Below are positions 15,690 through 23,381 of a stretch of DNA of 64,000 nucleotides, piece after piece. This stretch comes from Glycomyces arizonensis DSM 44726 (GTDB lineage Bacteria > Actinomycetota > Actinomycetes > Mycobacteriales > Micromonosporaceae), in the NCBI RefSeq assembly GCF_000482705.1, contig NZ_AXWO01000008.1:1-64000 (forward strand), given 5' to 3'. A model generated the notes under the pieces. That model saw only the letters and a program-made list of their open reading frames with translations. It was not told the origin of the DNA and did no database searches. Each line of letters starts with the position of its first letter. Within the stretch, counting starts at the first letter, position 1. A program made the translations under genes and the position numbers.

Positions 15690-16709
15690 CTAGGTGAGAG
15701 GTGTCACGCACGCGGCGCCCGGGCAGTCCCACACCCGTGCCGTCGGCTCCGCACCGCTCGGATCGACGCGGGTGACGACCCCGCCGAACTGGCACGCCAC
15801 CAGCAGCGACCCGTCCGCGCACAGCACCGCGTCCCGAGGCCACGAGCCCCCGGCCGGAATCGACCGCACCAGCGCAGGGCGGGACGGATCGACGACGGCG
15901 ACCTGGTCGGTGCCGCGGACGGTGACATAGGCCAGGCCGCGCTCGGCGTCGGCCACCACCGCGCCGGGATAGGGGCGCGGGGCGTCCTCGGGCAGACCGA
16001 TGTCCGGCATCGCCGCCAGGTCCGCGGTGTCGGTGCCCGGCAGCGGCAGGGCCGGGCCGAGCGCGAACGTCCCCGAGGCGGCGTCGAAGTCGCCGACGAC
16101 GACGGCGTTGGCCAGCTCACCGGCGATGACCGCCCGGTCGCCGACGAACGCCAGGTGCCGCGGCCCGAAACCGGGCTCGAACGCCGTCGACGCGACCGCC
16201 TCGAACCGCCCGGCCGCGCTCAACGCGAAGGCGTGGATGCGGTCCGAGCCGAGGTCCACCACGAGGACGTGGCCCGAGCGGCAGACGACCTGATGCGCGT
16301 GCGGACCGGCCTGGCGGTCCGGATCGGGACCCGAGCCGACCAGCTCGTAGATGTCGTCGGGGGCGTCGAGCGCACCGTCGGCGCCGATCGGCAGCGCCGC
16401 CACCGAACCGCTCCCGTAGTTCGCCACCAGCAGCCACTTCCCCGAGGGGTGCACGACCGCGTGGCACGGGCTGTCCCCGCCGGTGGCCTGCGCCGTCCCG
16501 ACCTCCTCGGGGACGAACGTCTCCCCGATCCGCCAGGCCGAGGCGAAGCCCGGCTCGGTCTCGCTCACCGTGTAGACGACGCCGTCCGGGCCCCCGGTCG
16601 CCACCCATGACGGGTTCGCGACCGCGGCCGCCTCGGCCAGTCCGTCGGGCCCGGCGACCACCAGACCCGGGCCGCCTTCAGTGGTGTAATCGCCAAGGAG
16701 ATACCGCAT
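15690..16709 (-). CDS. Lactonase family protein (6-phosphogluconolactonase-like beta-propeller)
   Basis: A 339-residue seven-bladed beta-propeller protein of the PF10282 family (cytoplasmic 6-phosphogluconolactonase/carboxy-cis,cis-muconate cyclase-like). Blade motifs recur, for example GDSPCHAVVHPSGKWLLVAN, GPHAHQVV and GFGPRHLAF, where HPSG, PHAH and PRHL are family hallmarks. Its likely role is hydrolysis of 6-phosphogluconolactone in the oxidative pentose phosphate route, but other lactones are possible. The frame opens at 16721, yet the ATG at 16707-16709 lies exactly 7 nt after TATGAT, a strong -10 box, so it is taken as a leaderless start. It stands alone, divergent from msrB. Confidence 0.85.
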   Translation of the reverse strand: MRYLLGDYTTEGGPGLVVAGPDGLAEAAAVANPSWVATGGPDGVVYTVSETEPGFASAWRIGETFVPEEVGTAQATGGDSPCHAVVHPSGKWLLVANYGSGSVAALPIGADGALDAPDDIYELVGSGPDPDRQAGPHAHQVVCRSGHVLVVDLGSDRIHAFALSAAGRFEAVASTAFEPGFGPRHLAFVGDRAVIAGELANAVVVGDFDAASGTFALGPALPLPGTDTADLAAMPDIGLPEDAPRPYPGAVVADAERGLAYVTVRGTDQVAVVDPSRPALVRSIPAGGSWPRDAVLCADGSLLVACQFGGVVTRVDPSGAEPTARVWDCPGAACVTPLT

Positions 16710-16716
16710 TCGGCCC

Positions 16717-16722
16717 ATCATA
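16717..16722 (-). promoter_or_regulatory. -10 box of the lactonase gene (leaderless)
   Basis: Minus-strand TATGAT matches the -10 consensus at 5 of 6 positions and ends 7 nt before the ATG, placing transcription start at or next to the start codon. No clear -35 box was found. Confidence 0.55.
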
Positions 16723-16786
16723 GTGTCCCGCGAAGCGGACGCCGGGCCGCTCGGCGACCTACACTCGGCAGAGCGAGGAGGTGCGC

Positions 16787-17179
16787 ATGGGCACGGACGA
16801 ATGGCGCGAGAAGCTGACCGACGCGGAGTACCGGGTGCTGCGCGAGGGCGGCACCGAGGCGCCTTGGGCGGGCGAGTACGTCGACGAGAAACGCAAGGGC
16901 GTCTACCGGTGCCGGGCCTGCGGCGCCGAACTGTTCACCTCGGGCACCAAGTTCGACTCCCACTGCGGCTGGCCCTCCTTCTGGACGCCGATGGCAGGCG
17001 ACCGCGTCGAACTGCTCACCGACCGCAGCCTCGGCATGGAGCGCACCGAGGTGCGCTGCGCGAACTGCGGCTCCCACCTGGGCCACGTCTTCTACGGCGA
17101 GGGCTGGGACAACCCCGACGACGCCCGGTACTGCATCAACTCCATCAGCCTGACGCTGGAGCCGGACGAGCAGGCCTGA
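16787..17179 (+). CDS. msrB: Peptide-methionine (R)-S-oxide reductase
   Basis: A 130-residue MsrB enzyme that reduces the R epimer of methionine sulfoxide in oxidised proteins, using thioredoxin in the cytoplasm. The zinc site is intact as CRAC and CANC, the active-site region reads RYCINS with the catalytic Cys, and FDSHCGWPSFW carries the upstream Cys. The length is normal for a stand-alone MsrB. GAGGAGG at 16775-16781 ends 5 nt before the ATG at 16787, which is preferred over the GTG at 16781 lying within that site. TACACT at 16760-16765 is a possible -10 box. It is followed after 58 nt by a kinase gene on the same strand. Confidence 0.96.
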   Translation: MGTDEWREKLTDAEYRVLREGGTEAPWAGEYVDEKRKGVYRCRACGAELFTSGTKFDSHCGWPSFWTPMAGDRVELLTDRSLGMERTEVRCANCGSHLGHVFYGEGWDNPDDARYCINSISLTLEPDEQA

Positions 17180-17237
17180 GCGGCCCCCTACTAAGCTCGG
17201 CCCTGACCCCTTCCCCCGAAGCGAAGAGAGGGCCGAG

Positions 17238-18785
17238 GTGCAACTCGGGACACTGATCGCGGGCCGGTACCGCCTGGACGACCGCATCGCCGCCGGCGGC
17301 ATGGGCGAGGTGTGGCGCGGCACCGACACGCGCCTCAACCGCGCCGTCGCCGTCAAGCTCCTCCACTCGGGCCTGTCGGGCAACGACCGGTTCCGCGCCA
17401 GGTTCCACCAGGAGGCGCAGGCCGTCGCCGCCCTCCAGTCCCCCGGGATCGTCGCCCTCTACGACTACGGCGAGGAGCACAGCGCCGAAGGGCTCGTCTC
17501 CTACCTCATCATGGAGCTCGTCCAGGGCCAGTCCCTGGCGAACCTGATCCACCAGCGCGGGCGCCTCGCGCCGAACGAGGTCCTCAAGATCGTCGCCACC
17601 GCCGCCGAGGCCCTCGACGTCGCCCACCGGGCGCACATCGTCCACCGCGACATCAAACCGGCCAACCTGCTGGTGAACGAGGACGGCGCGGTCAAGATCG
17701 TCGACTTCGGCATCGCCTCGGCCCGCGGCCAGGCCGGGCTCACCGAGACCGGCACCGTCATGGGGACGCTCTCCTACGCCTCGCCCGAGCAGCTCGCCGG
17801 GCACGAGCTGAGCGGCGCCACCGACGTCTACTCGCTCGGCATCGTCGCCTACGAGTGCCTGGCCGGGCGGCCCCCGTTCCCCGGCAACGACCCCGCGGCG
17901 GTCATCACCGCGCACATGACCGGCCAGCCCGCGCCGCTGCCGCAGGACGTCCCGCAGCCGGTGGCGCAGATCGTCATGCGCTGCCTCGCGAAGGACCCCC
18001 GCCAGCGGTTCGGCTCGGCCGCCGAGCTCGCCCAGGCCTGCCGCACCGGCCGGCCCGGCTCGGGCACGACGGCGATCCTGCCGCCCGCCTCCCCGCCGAC
18101 CGCGGGGACCCGCGCGATGGCCCAGGGCATGGTCCCGGTCTCGACGCAGCCGCCGACCCAGGCGATGGGCCAGGGCGACTTCTCCTCACCGCCGCGCGGC
18201 CGCGACCTGCCGCCGCCGCGCGAATTCGAGGAGGCCAAGCGCAGCAAGGCCGTCCCGGTCACGATCACGATCCTCGGCGTGGTCGTGCTGGTCGTCGCAC
18301 TGGTGATGTGGCAGATGCTCCAGCCCGAGGATGACAAGCGGGCCGAGGGCGACACGGGCACCGAGACGCCTTCGGCGGCGGTGGAGACCTCTGCCGCCGA
18401 GGACGAGACCACCGCGGCAGAGGAAGAGAACACCGACGACAGCGGCGGGGAGGAAGGGGACGGCGACTCCTCCGAGGGGAACAGCGAGGACGACTCGTCG
18501 AACGAGGAGGACACCTCCGACGACGAGACGACCCCGGCCGCCGACGACGACGCGGGCCCCGAGACCGCCGTGCTCGAGAGCTACTCGGGCTGGAGCATCC
18601 ACGACGCCCTGGCCGACCTCGAATCGGACGGGTTCACCAATTTCACGTCCAAGCCCGCCGAGGACGTCGGCAATGGGGTGACCTGCCAGGTCACACAGCA
18701 GACCCCCGAGGGCGATCAGGAGGTCGCCCTCGACGAGCCGATCGAGCTCGTCTACATCGCCGACGAGGAGAACTGCGGACTGTGA
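17238..18785 (+). CDS. Membrane Ser/Thr protein kinase with one PASTA domain (PknB-like)
   Basis: A 515-residue Hanks-type kinase. The N-terminal catalytic domain (about 1-270) has the glycine loop AAGGMGEVW, the catalytic lysine Lys40 in VAVKLL, HRDIKPANLL, DFG as VDFGIAS, and the TLSYASPEQ activation segment. A membrane helix lies near residues 337-357, followed outside by a very acidic Asp/Glu/Thr linker of about 80 residues and one PASTA-like domain (residues about 440-510) ending NCGL. PASTA kinases sense cell-wall fragments and control growth and division. PknB itself usually has four PASTA repeats, so this is a shorter relative. The start is the GTG at 17238. Confidence 0.92.
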   Translation: MQLGTLIAGRYRLDDRIAAGGMGEVWRGTDTRLNRAVAVKLLHSGLSGNDRFRARFHQEAQAVAALQSPGIVALYDYGEEHSAEGLVSYLIMELVQGQSLANLIHQRGRLAPNEVLKIVATAAEALDVAHRAHIVHRDIKPANLLVNEDGAVKIVDFGIASARGQAGLTETGTVMGTLSYASPEQLAGHELSGATDVYSLGIVAYECLAGRPPFPGNDPAAVITAHMTGQPAPLPQDVPQPVAQIVMRCLAKDPRQRFGSAAELAQACRTGRPGSGTTAILPPASPPTAGTRAMAQGMVPVSTQPPTQAMGQGDFSSPPRGRDLPPPREFEEAKRSKAVPVTITILGVVVLVVALVMWQMLQPEDDKRAEGDTGTETPSAAVETSAAEDETTAAEEENTDDSGGEEGDGDSSEGNSEDDSSNEEDTSDDETTPAADDDAGPETAVLESYSGWSIHDALADLESDGFTNFTSKPAEDVGNGVTCQVTQQTPEGDQEVALDEPIELVYIADEENCGL

Positions 18786-18795
18786 CAGCGCCGCC

Positions 18796-19353
18796 TCAAC
18801 CGGAGGCGCCGGTCACGGGATTACCCGCGTCGTCGAGGACGTACCAGGAGTCGTTGTCTCCCTGTCCCCCGACGTCTCCGGGCGCGATGTCCTCCGCCCA
18901 GTAGTACAGCGGATGCCCGTTGAAGGTGAGCTGCGCCGAGCCGTCGTCGCGCTCGATCGTCCCGAGCAGCGCGGGGTCGAGATCGTCGTCCACCTCGACG
19001 TCGTCCCCTTCGGCGAGGACCGGCGGCCACCCCTCCGCGCACTCGCCGTAGCAGGCTGACGCGCCATCTGAGTCCTCGGTGGACATGTAGAGCGTCCGAT
19101 CGTCGTCGTCGGCGATCACCTTCCCCAGCTCGGTGTGGAAAAGGCCGATCTCATCGGCGGTGCCGTGCGGGTCGTCGGCGTCACCGGTCGCCGTCGGGGA
19201 CGCGCCCTCGGTGGCGGTCGAGGGCTCGCCGTAACCGGAGGAGGCGGAGTCGTCGCCGTAGGAATCGCTGTCCCCGCAGCCCGCGAGCGCCGCAGCGGCG
19301 GCGAGGGCGGCGGACGCGGCCGCGAGCCCGCCCTTGGTGGTCTGCTCTCCCAT
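18796..19353 (-). CDS. Lipoprotein with COG4315/PF03640-type repeats
   Basis: A 185-residue secreted lipoprotein. After a signal sequence rich in alanine, the lipobox ends AALAGC, so the mature protein starts at Cys near residue 32. A low-complexity Ser/Asp/Thr linker follows. The rest has two repeats of the PF03640 type: one with RTLYMSTEDSDGASACYGEC followed by AEGWPPVL, and a second degenerate one with the GHPLYYWAED segment. The two cysteines of the first repeat may form a disulfide or bind metal. The function of this family is unknown, though electron transfer has been suggested. The ATG at 19351-19353 gives the correct signal peptide. It is convergent with the kinase gene. Confidence 0.85.
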   Translation of the reverse strand: MGEQTTKGGLAAASAALAAAAALAGCGDSDSYGDDSASSGYGEPSTATEGASPTATGDADDPHGTADEIGLFHTELGKVIADDDDRTLYMSTEDSDGASACYGECAEGWPPVLAEGDDVEVDDDLDPALLGTIERDDGSAQLTFNGHPLYYWAEDIAPGDVGGQGDNDSWYVLDDAGNPVTGASG

Positions 19354-19426
19354 GGTTTCGACGCTATAGCCGCCCCTCGGCACCTGTCTTGCGAACGCAC
19401 CCGACGCCTGAGCGAGAATGGGCGCC

Positions 19427-21874
19427 ATGCCCGTCCTTCCCGAGCTGCCGATCCGAGCCGCCCTCCCCGAGCTGCTGCGCGCCGTCGAGACCACCGGGAC
19501 GGCGGTACTCGCCGCTCCCCCGGGCACCGGCAAGACCACGCTGGCGCCCCTGGCCTTGGCCGGGTTGCTCGACGACGCGGCGCCGCCGCGGCGCGTGCTC
19601 GTGGCCGAGCCTCGGCGCCTCGCCACGCGGGCGGCCGCGAACCGCATGGCCTCCATCCTCGGCGAGCGAGTCGGCGAACGCGTGGGCTACCGGATCAGGG
19701 GCGAATCGCGCCGGTCGGCGGTCACGCGCGTCGAGGTGGTGACCACCGGGGTCCTGCTGAACCGGCTGCTGGCCGACCCCGAGCTGCCCGGCGTCGACGC
19801 GGTGATGCTCGACGAATGCCACGAGCGGCACCTGGAGACCGACACCGCCTGCGCGTTCCTCATCGAGGCCAGGCAGGTCCTGCGGCCCGAGCTGGCACTG
19901 GTGGCCGCCTCGGCGACCGTCGACGTGGCATTGTGGCGGAAGTTGTTCGGCGGCGCTCCGGTCGTGGAGTCCGAGCCGATGCGCCATCCCGTCGCGATGC
20001 ACTGGGCGCCGCCCCGGGAGCGAGTCAAGCCACCGGACGGGCTGCGGGTCGACCCGCGGTTCCTCTCGCATGTCGCGCACATCGTCGAGCGGGCGCTCGC
20101 CGACCGCGACGGGGACCTGCTGTGCTTCCTTCCCGGTGCCGGTGAGATCCGGCGGGTCGCAACCCAGCTCGATTACCTCGATGTCGATATATATCAATTG
20201 CACGGATCGGTGTCGTCGGCCGCGCAGGACGCCGCGCTCCGCCCCGGCGACCGGCGGCGGGTGGTGCTGTCCACCGACATCGCCGAATCGAGCCTGACCG
20301 TGCCGGGGATCCGGATCGTCGTCGACGCCGGGCTCGCCAGGCGCCCGGTCATCGACCACGCCCGCGGGCTGCCGGGCCTGACCACGGTGGCCGCCTCGCG
20401 CGCCTCGTGCGACCAGCGGGCCGGACGGGCGGGCCGGGAGGCGCCCGGCGCGGTGTGGCGGTGCTGGAGCGAGGCCGAGCACGGCAGGCGCCCGGCGCAG
20501 CCGACGCCCGACGTCGACTCCTCGGACCTCACCGCCTTCGCGCTGCAGGCCGCGTGCTGGGGCACGCCGGTAGCGGAGTTGGCGCTCCCCGGGCGACCCG
20601 CGGCCGGAGCGCTCAAGGCGGCGCGGACCGCGCTGCGGTCGCTCGGGGCGATCGACGAGGACGGCTCGGCGACCGACCGCGGCCGGATGCTGGCGAAGGC
20701 CGGGCTGCACCCGCGCCTGGCCAGGGCGCTCATCGACGGCGCGGCACGCGTCGGCACCGCCAAGGCCGCTGAGGTGGTGGCCCTCCTCGGACTCGACGGG
20801 CGCGGAAGGGGCAATGACCTGCTGGCCGAGTGGCGGCGGCTGCGTTCGAGCCGGGACCGGCAGTGGCTAAGCGAGGTGCGGCGGTTGTCCGCGAACGCGC
20901 CGGAGGTGGACCGGCAGGTGAGCGACGATGAGGCCGCCGCGACGGTGGTGGCACTAGCGTTTCCCGAGCGGGTGGCGAAGCGCAACGGTTTTCAATGGTT
21001 GACAGTCGCGGGGACCGGCGCGGTGGCCGCCGAGGGTTCGTCGCTGTCGGGCAGCCAGTGGCTCGCGATCGCCGACGCCGACCGGTCCCCGGGGCGCGCC
21101 GCGGCGACCATCCGCTCGGCCGTGCCGATCGACGGGGAGCTGGCCATCGAGCTGGTCGGCGCCACAGAGACCGACGAGGTGATCGACTGGGGGTCCGGTG
21201 GCCCGTCGGCGAGCCGAACCGTGCGGCTGGGCGCGATCGTCCTCTCGTCACGGCCGATCGCCGATCCCGACCCCGAACTCATGCGCCGCGCATTCATCGA
21301 CGGTATGCACCGCACGGGAACCTTGCTCCTGCGTTGGACCGAGGCGGCGAAGCGGCTTCGCACGAGGATGGCCTGGTGCCACGAGATGATCGGAGCTCCG
21401 TGGCCCGATGTCGGCGACGAGGCGCTGAACCGTGATCTGACGTGGCTGGAGCCGCGGCTGTCGTGGGCCAATGACATCGAGGAACTCAGGCGCATCGACG
21501 TGGTCGACGCCCTGCGAAGCCTGCTGCCGTGGCGGGAGAACATCGACCAGGTGGCGCCCGATGCCGTCGAGGTGCCCAGCGGCCGGAAGGTCCGGCTCGA
21601 TTACGGGCCCGACTCCGTAGTGCTCGAGGTCAAACTCCAGGAGATGTTCGGGTCCTCCGCCGTCCCCCAGGTGGCCGGGGTGCCGGTGGTCGTGCATCTG
21701 CTGAGCCCGGCCGGGCGCCCGCTGGCCGTCACCGCCGACCTGGCCTCGTTCTGGGCCGGCCCGTATCAGCAGGTGCGCAAGGAGATGCGGGGACGCTACC
21801 CCAAGCACGACTGGCCCGAAGATCCGCTTGCGGCGGAGCCGAGCCGGATGCCGAAGAAGCGCCGGAAGGTCTAG
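19427..21874 (+). CDS. hrpB: ATP-dependent helicase HrpB
   Basis: An 815-residue DExH-box helicase of the HrpB family, thought to act on RNA in the cytoplasm. Visible motifs are Walker A in APPGTGKTTLAP, motif Ia in VAEPRRLATRAAA, DECH in MLDECHERHLE, AASATV (motif III), and motif VI in DQRAGRAGREAPG. The C-terminal half has the helicase-associated and HrpB-specific domains ending in basic PKKRRKV. The ATG at 19427 fits the family N-terminus (MPVLPELPI); an ATG at 19418 is the alternative. The stop codon overlaps that of the convergent peptidase gene by 3 nt. The physiological role of HrpB in actinomycetes is not established. Confidence 0.93.
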   Translation: MPVLPELPIRAALPELLRAVETTGTAVLAAPPGTGKTTLAPLALAGLLDDAAPPRRVLVAEPRRLATRAAANRMASILGERVGERVGYRIRGESRRSAVTRVEVVTTGVLLNRLLADPELPGVDAVMLDECHERHLETDTACAFLIEARQVLRPELALVAASATVDVALWRKLFGGAPVVESEPMRHPVAMHWAPPRERVKPPDGLRVDPRFLSHVAHIVERALADRDGDLLCFLPGAGEIRRVATQLDYLDVDIYQLHGSVSSAAQDAALRPGDRRRVVLSTDIAESSLTVPGIRIVVDAGLARRPVIDHARGLPGLTTVAASRASCDQRAGRAGREAPGAVWRCWSEAEHGRRPAQPTPDVDSSDLTAFALQAACWGTPVAELALPGRPAAGALKAARTALRSLGAIDEDGSATDRGRMLAKAGLHPRLARALIDGAARVGTAKAAEVVALLGLDGRGRGNDLLAEWRRLRSSRDRQWLSEVRRLSANAPEVDRQVSDDEAAATVVALAFPERVAKRNGFQWLTVAGTGAVAAEGSSLSGSQWLAIADADRSPGRAAATIRSAVPIDGELAIELVGATETDEVIDWGSGGPSASRTVRLGAIVLSSRPIADPDPELMRRAFIDGMHRTGTLLLRWTEAAKRLRTRMAWCHEMIGAPWPDVGDEALNRDLTWLEPRLSWANDIEELRRIDVVDALRSLLPWRENIDQVAPDAVEVPSGRKVRLDYGPDSVVLEVKLQEMFGSSAVPQVAGVPVVVHLLSPAGRPLAVTADLASFWAGPYQQVRKEMRGRYPKHDWPEDPLAAEPSRMPKKRRKV

Positions 21875-22602
21875 AGCGGCAGGTCTTCCACCGGCAGGAG
21901 CATCCACGTCCCCCACGCCGCGGCGGCGATCGTGAGCAGCGAGAAGCAGAAGATCCACGCCCCGGCCGGGAGCGGCGTGATCCCGGCGAGCTGGTCGGCG
22001 TCCGAGGCGCCGCCGGTGCCCCTCCCCCGGCGGCGTCGGCGCGCGCCCAGCTCCAGGACCGGTTTGACCGAGCCGAGCAGCAGCAGCCATGCGCCCAGGT
22101 AGGCGGCGACGGTCTGGACGATCGCGCTGCCGTACCAGGTGGCGGCGAAGACGCCCGCGCCGACGACGAGCAGCGCCAGGGCCCCGTACCAGTTGCGGAT
22201 GAACGCGAGCATGATCGCCAGGAGCACCAGGGTGATCCACAGGAGCGCGACGATGTACCCCTCGCCGGTCAGGGCCGCGGCGGCGAGGCCGAGCGCGGCG
22301 GGCGCGAGGTATCCGGCCAGCAGCGTCATGGCGGCGCCGAAGCCGGTGGGCCTGCCGCGGGAGAAGGTGAGCCCCGAGGTGTCGGCGTGGAGGCGGATGC
22401 CGGTGAGGCGGCGGCGCATGAGCACGGCCATGAGCGCGTGGCCGCCTTCGTGGGCGATGGTGACCAGGCCGCGGCTCCAGCGCCAGAGCGGCGTGTAGAG
22501 GATCATCGCGGCCGCCACCGCGAGGCAGGCGAGCATGATGCCGACGGGCGGGGCTTCCTGCGTCTGGGTCAGGCTGTCGATGAAGGTCTCGATGGGTTCC
22601 AC
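21871..22602 (-). CDS. M50B-like intramembrane metallopeptidase
   Basis: A 243-residue membrane protein with about six hydrophobic helices. The zinc-binding motif HEGGH (residues 51-55) sits in the second helix within IAHEGGHALMAVLMRRR, as in M50B peptidases related to site-2 proteases, and the following LTGIRLHADTSGLTFSRG stretch is typical of the actinobacterial subgroup. These proteins are predicted to cut or process substrates in the membrane, but substrates of this short subgroup are unknown. The chosen start is the GTG at 22600-22602; the frame is open further upstream without family-like sequence. Its stop overlaps that of hrpB. Confidence 0.78.
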   Translation of the reverse strand: MEPIETFIDSLTQTQEAPPVGIMLACLAVAAAMILYTPLWRWSRGLVTIAHEGGHALMAVLMRRRLTGIRLHADTSGLTFSRGRPTGFGAAMTLLAGYLAPAALGLAAAALTGEGYIVALLWITLVLLAIMLAFIRNWYGALALLVVGAGVFAATWYGSAIVQTVAAYLGAWLLLLGSVKPVLELGARRRRRGRGTGGASDADQLAGITPLPAGAWIFCFSLLTIAAAAWGTWMLLPVEDLPL

Positions 22603-22705
22603 GTGGCCTCGGCTCTCGGGGGTGGGGCGCGCGGTGAAGGATACCGAACGCCCGCCCGTATGGTAGAGGGAGCAGGTACTTCCTCGACACGGAAGGACAG
22701 CCCCG

Positions 22706-23158
22706 ATGGGCACCGACGACCGCCCCGATCCACATCTGAATTTCCTCGAGCTGACCGACCAGATCGTCGAAGACCTGGCCCTGCACAATCTGCAGGCGCG
22801 CGAGAAGCTCCGCGAGGGGATCGCTTGGCTGGAGGCGCGCCGGATGGACGCCACCTCGGCCGAGAACGCGGACATCGAGCTCCTGCTGGCCCAGTGCCAT
22901 GACGCGCTGCACCGCATGGAGTCGCTGCGCGACACGTACCAGGACGTGCGGGCGATCAACGCCGCCGCCCACGCCGAGCACGTGGCCCTGCTGGAGAAGC
23001 GGATGCTGGGCGGGACCGAGTCGCCCGAGGAGCGGCGGGAGCGCCAGAAGCGGCTGGACCGCCTCAGCACCGAGCGGCGCGACCGCATCGACGAGCTGCG
23101 CCGGCACACGCAGGACCGCAGCGAGCCCAGCCCCGAGGCCGACGACACCGGGTTGTGA
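22706..23158 (+). CDS. Hypothetical helical protein
   Basis: A 150-residue charged protein of unknown function. It is predicted almost wholly helical: residues about 15-90 form amphipathic helices (LNFLELTDQIVEDLALHNLQ and following), and residues 105-140 (ERRERQKRLDRLSTERRDRI) look like a coiled coil. There is no signal peptide, membrane segment or recognised motif. The ATG at 22706 follows GGAAGGACAGCCCCG, which contains a reasonable ribosome binding site, and TATGGTAG lies about 50 nt upstream as a possible promoter element. A hairpin terminator follows. It is divergent from the M50-like gene with no apparent functional tie. Confidence 0.65.
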   Translation: MGTDDRPDPHLNFLELTDQIVEDLALHNLQAREKLREGIAWLEARRMDATSAENADIELLLAQCHDALHRMESLRDTYQDVRAINAAAHAEHVALLEKRMLGGTESPEERRERQKRLDRLSTERRDRIDELRRHTQDRSEPSPEADDTGL

Positions 23159-23173
23159 GCCGGATTGATTTTC

Positions 23174-23198
23174 TGCGTCCCCATACGTAAGGGACGCA
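23174..23198 (+). terminator. Hairpin after the helical-protein gene
   Basis: TGCGTCCC and GGGACGCA form a perfect 8-bp stem with a 9-nt A/T-containing loop, 15 nt past the stop codon. Confidence 0.65.
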
Positions 23199-23253
23199 AG
23201 GATGATCGCGCTTTCCTGTCGTGATTGGAAGATAACGGTTCGGTCACGACGCA

Positions 23254-23282
23254 TTGACATGCATTGATTCCTTCTGTAGAAA
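23254..23282 (+). promoter_or_regulatory. Promoter of the GH16 gene
   Basis: TTGACA (23254-23259), a 17-nt spacer and TAGAAA (23277-23282) make one of the best sigma-70-type promoters in the window. CATTGA occurs at 23252, 23262, 23283 and 23330. Two LacI-type palindromes lie just downstream. Confidence 0.7.
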
Positions 23283-23298
23283 CATTGATTGAGCCCAA

Positions 23299-23316
23299 TG
23301 AGAGAGCGCTCTCTCA
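23299..23316. promoter_or_regulatory. Perfect palindromic LacI-type operator (GH16 promoter)
   Basis: TGAGAGAGCGCTCTCTCA is a perfect 18-bp palindrome about 10 nt past the expected transcription start. Its form resembles the CebR site of Streptomyces (TGGGAGCGCTCCCA). The LacI gene at 28223-29287 in the same cluster is the obvious candidate repressor. Confidence 0.75.
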
Positions 23317-23341
23317 AAGAACGCTTGAACATTGATTTTCT

Positions 23342-23359
23342 TCAGAGAGCGGTTTCTCA
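23342..23359. promoter_or_regulatory. Second, weaker LacI-type operator (GH16 leader)
   Basis: TCAGAGAGCGGTTTCTCA matches the upstream palindrome at 15 of 18 positions. The two are 43 bp apart, about four helical turns, which would suit cooperative binding. It ends 11 nt before the AAGGAG ribosome binding site. Confidence 0.6.
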
Positions 23360-23381
23360 CCTACCCGGCAAAGGAGTCGTC

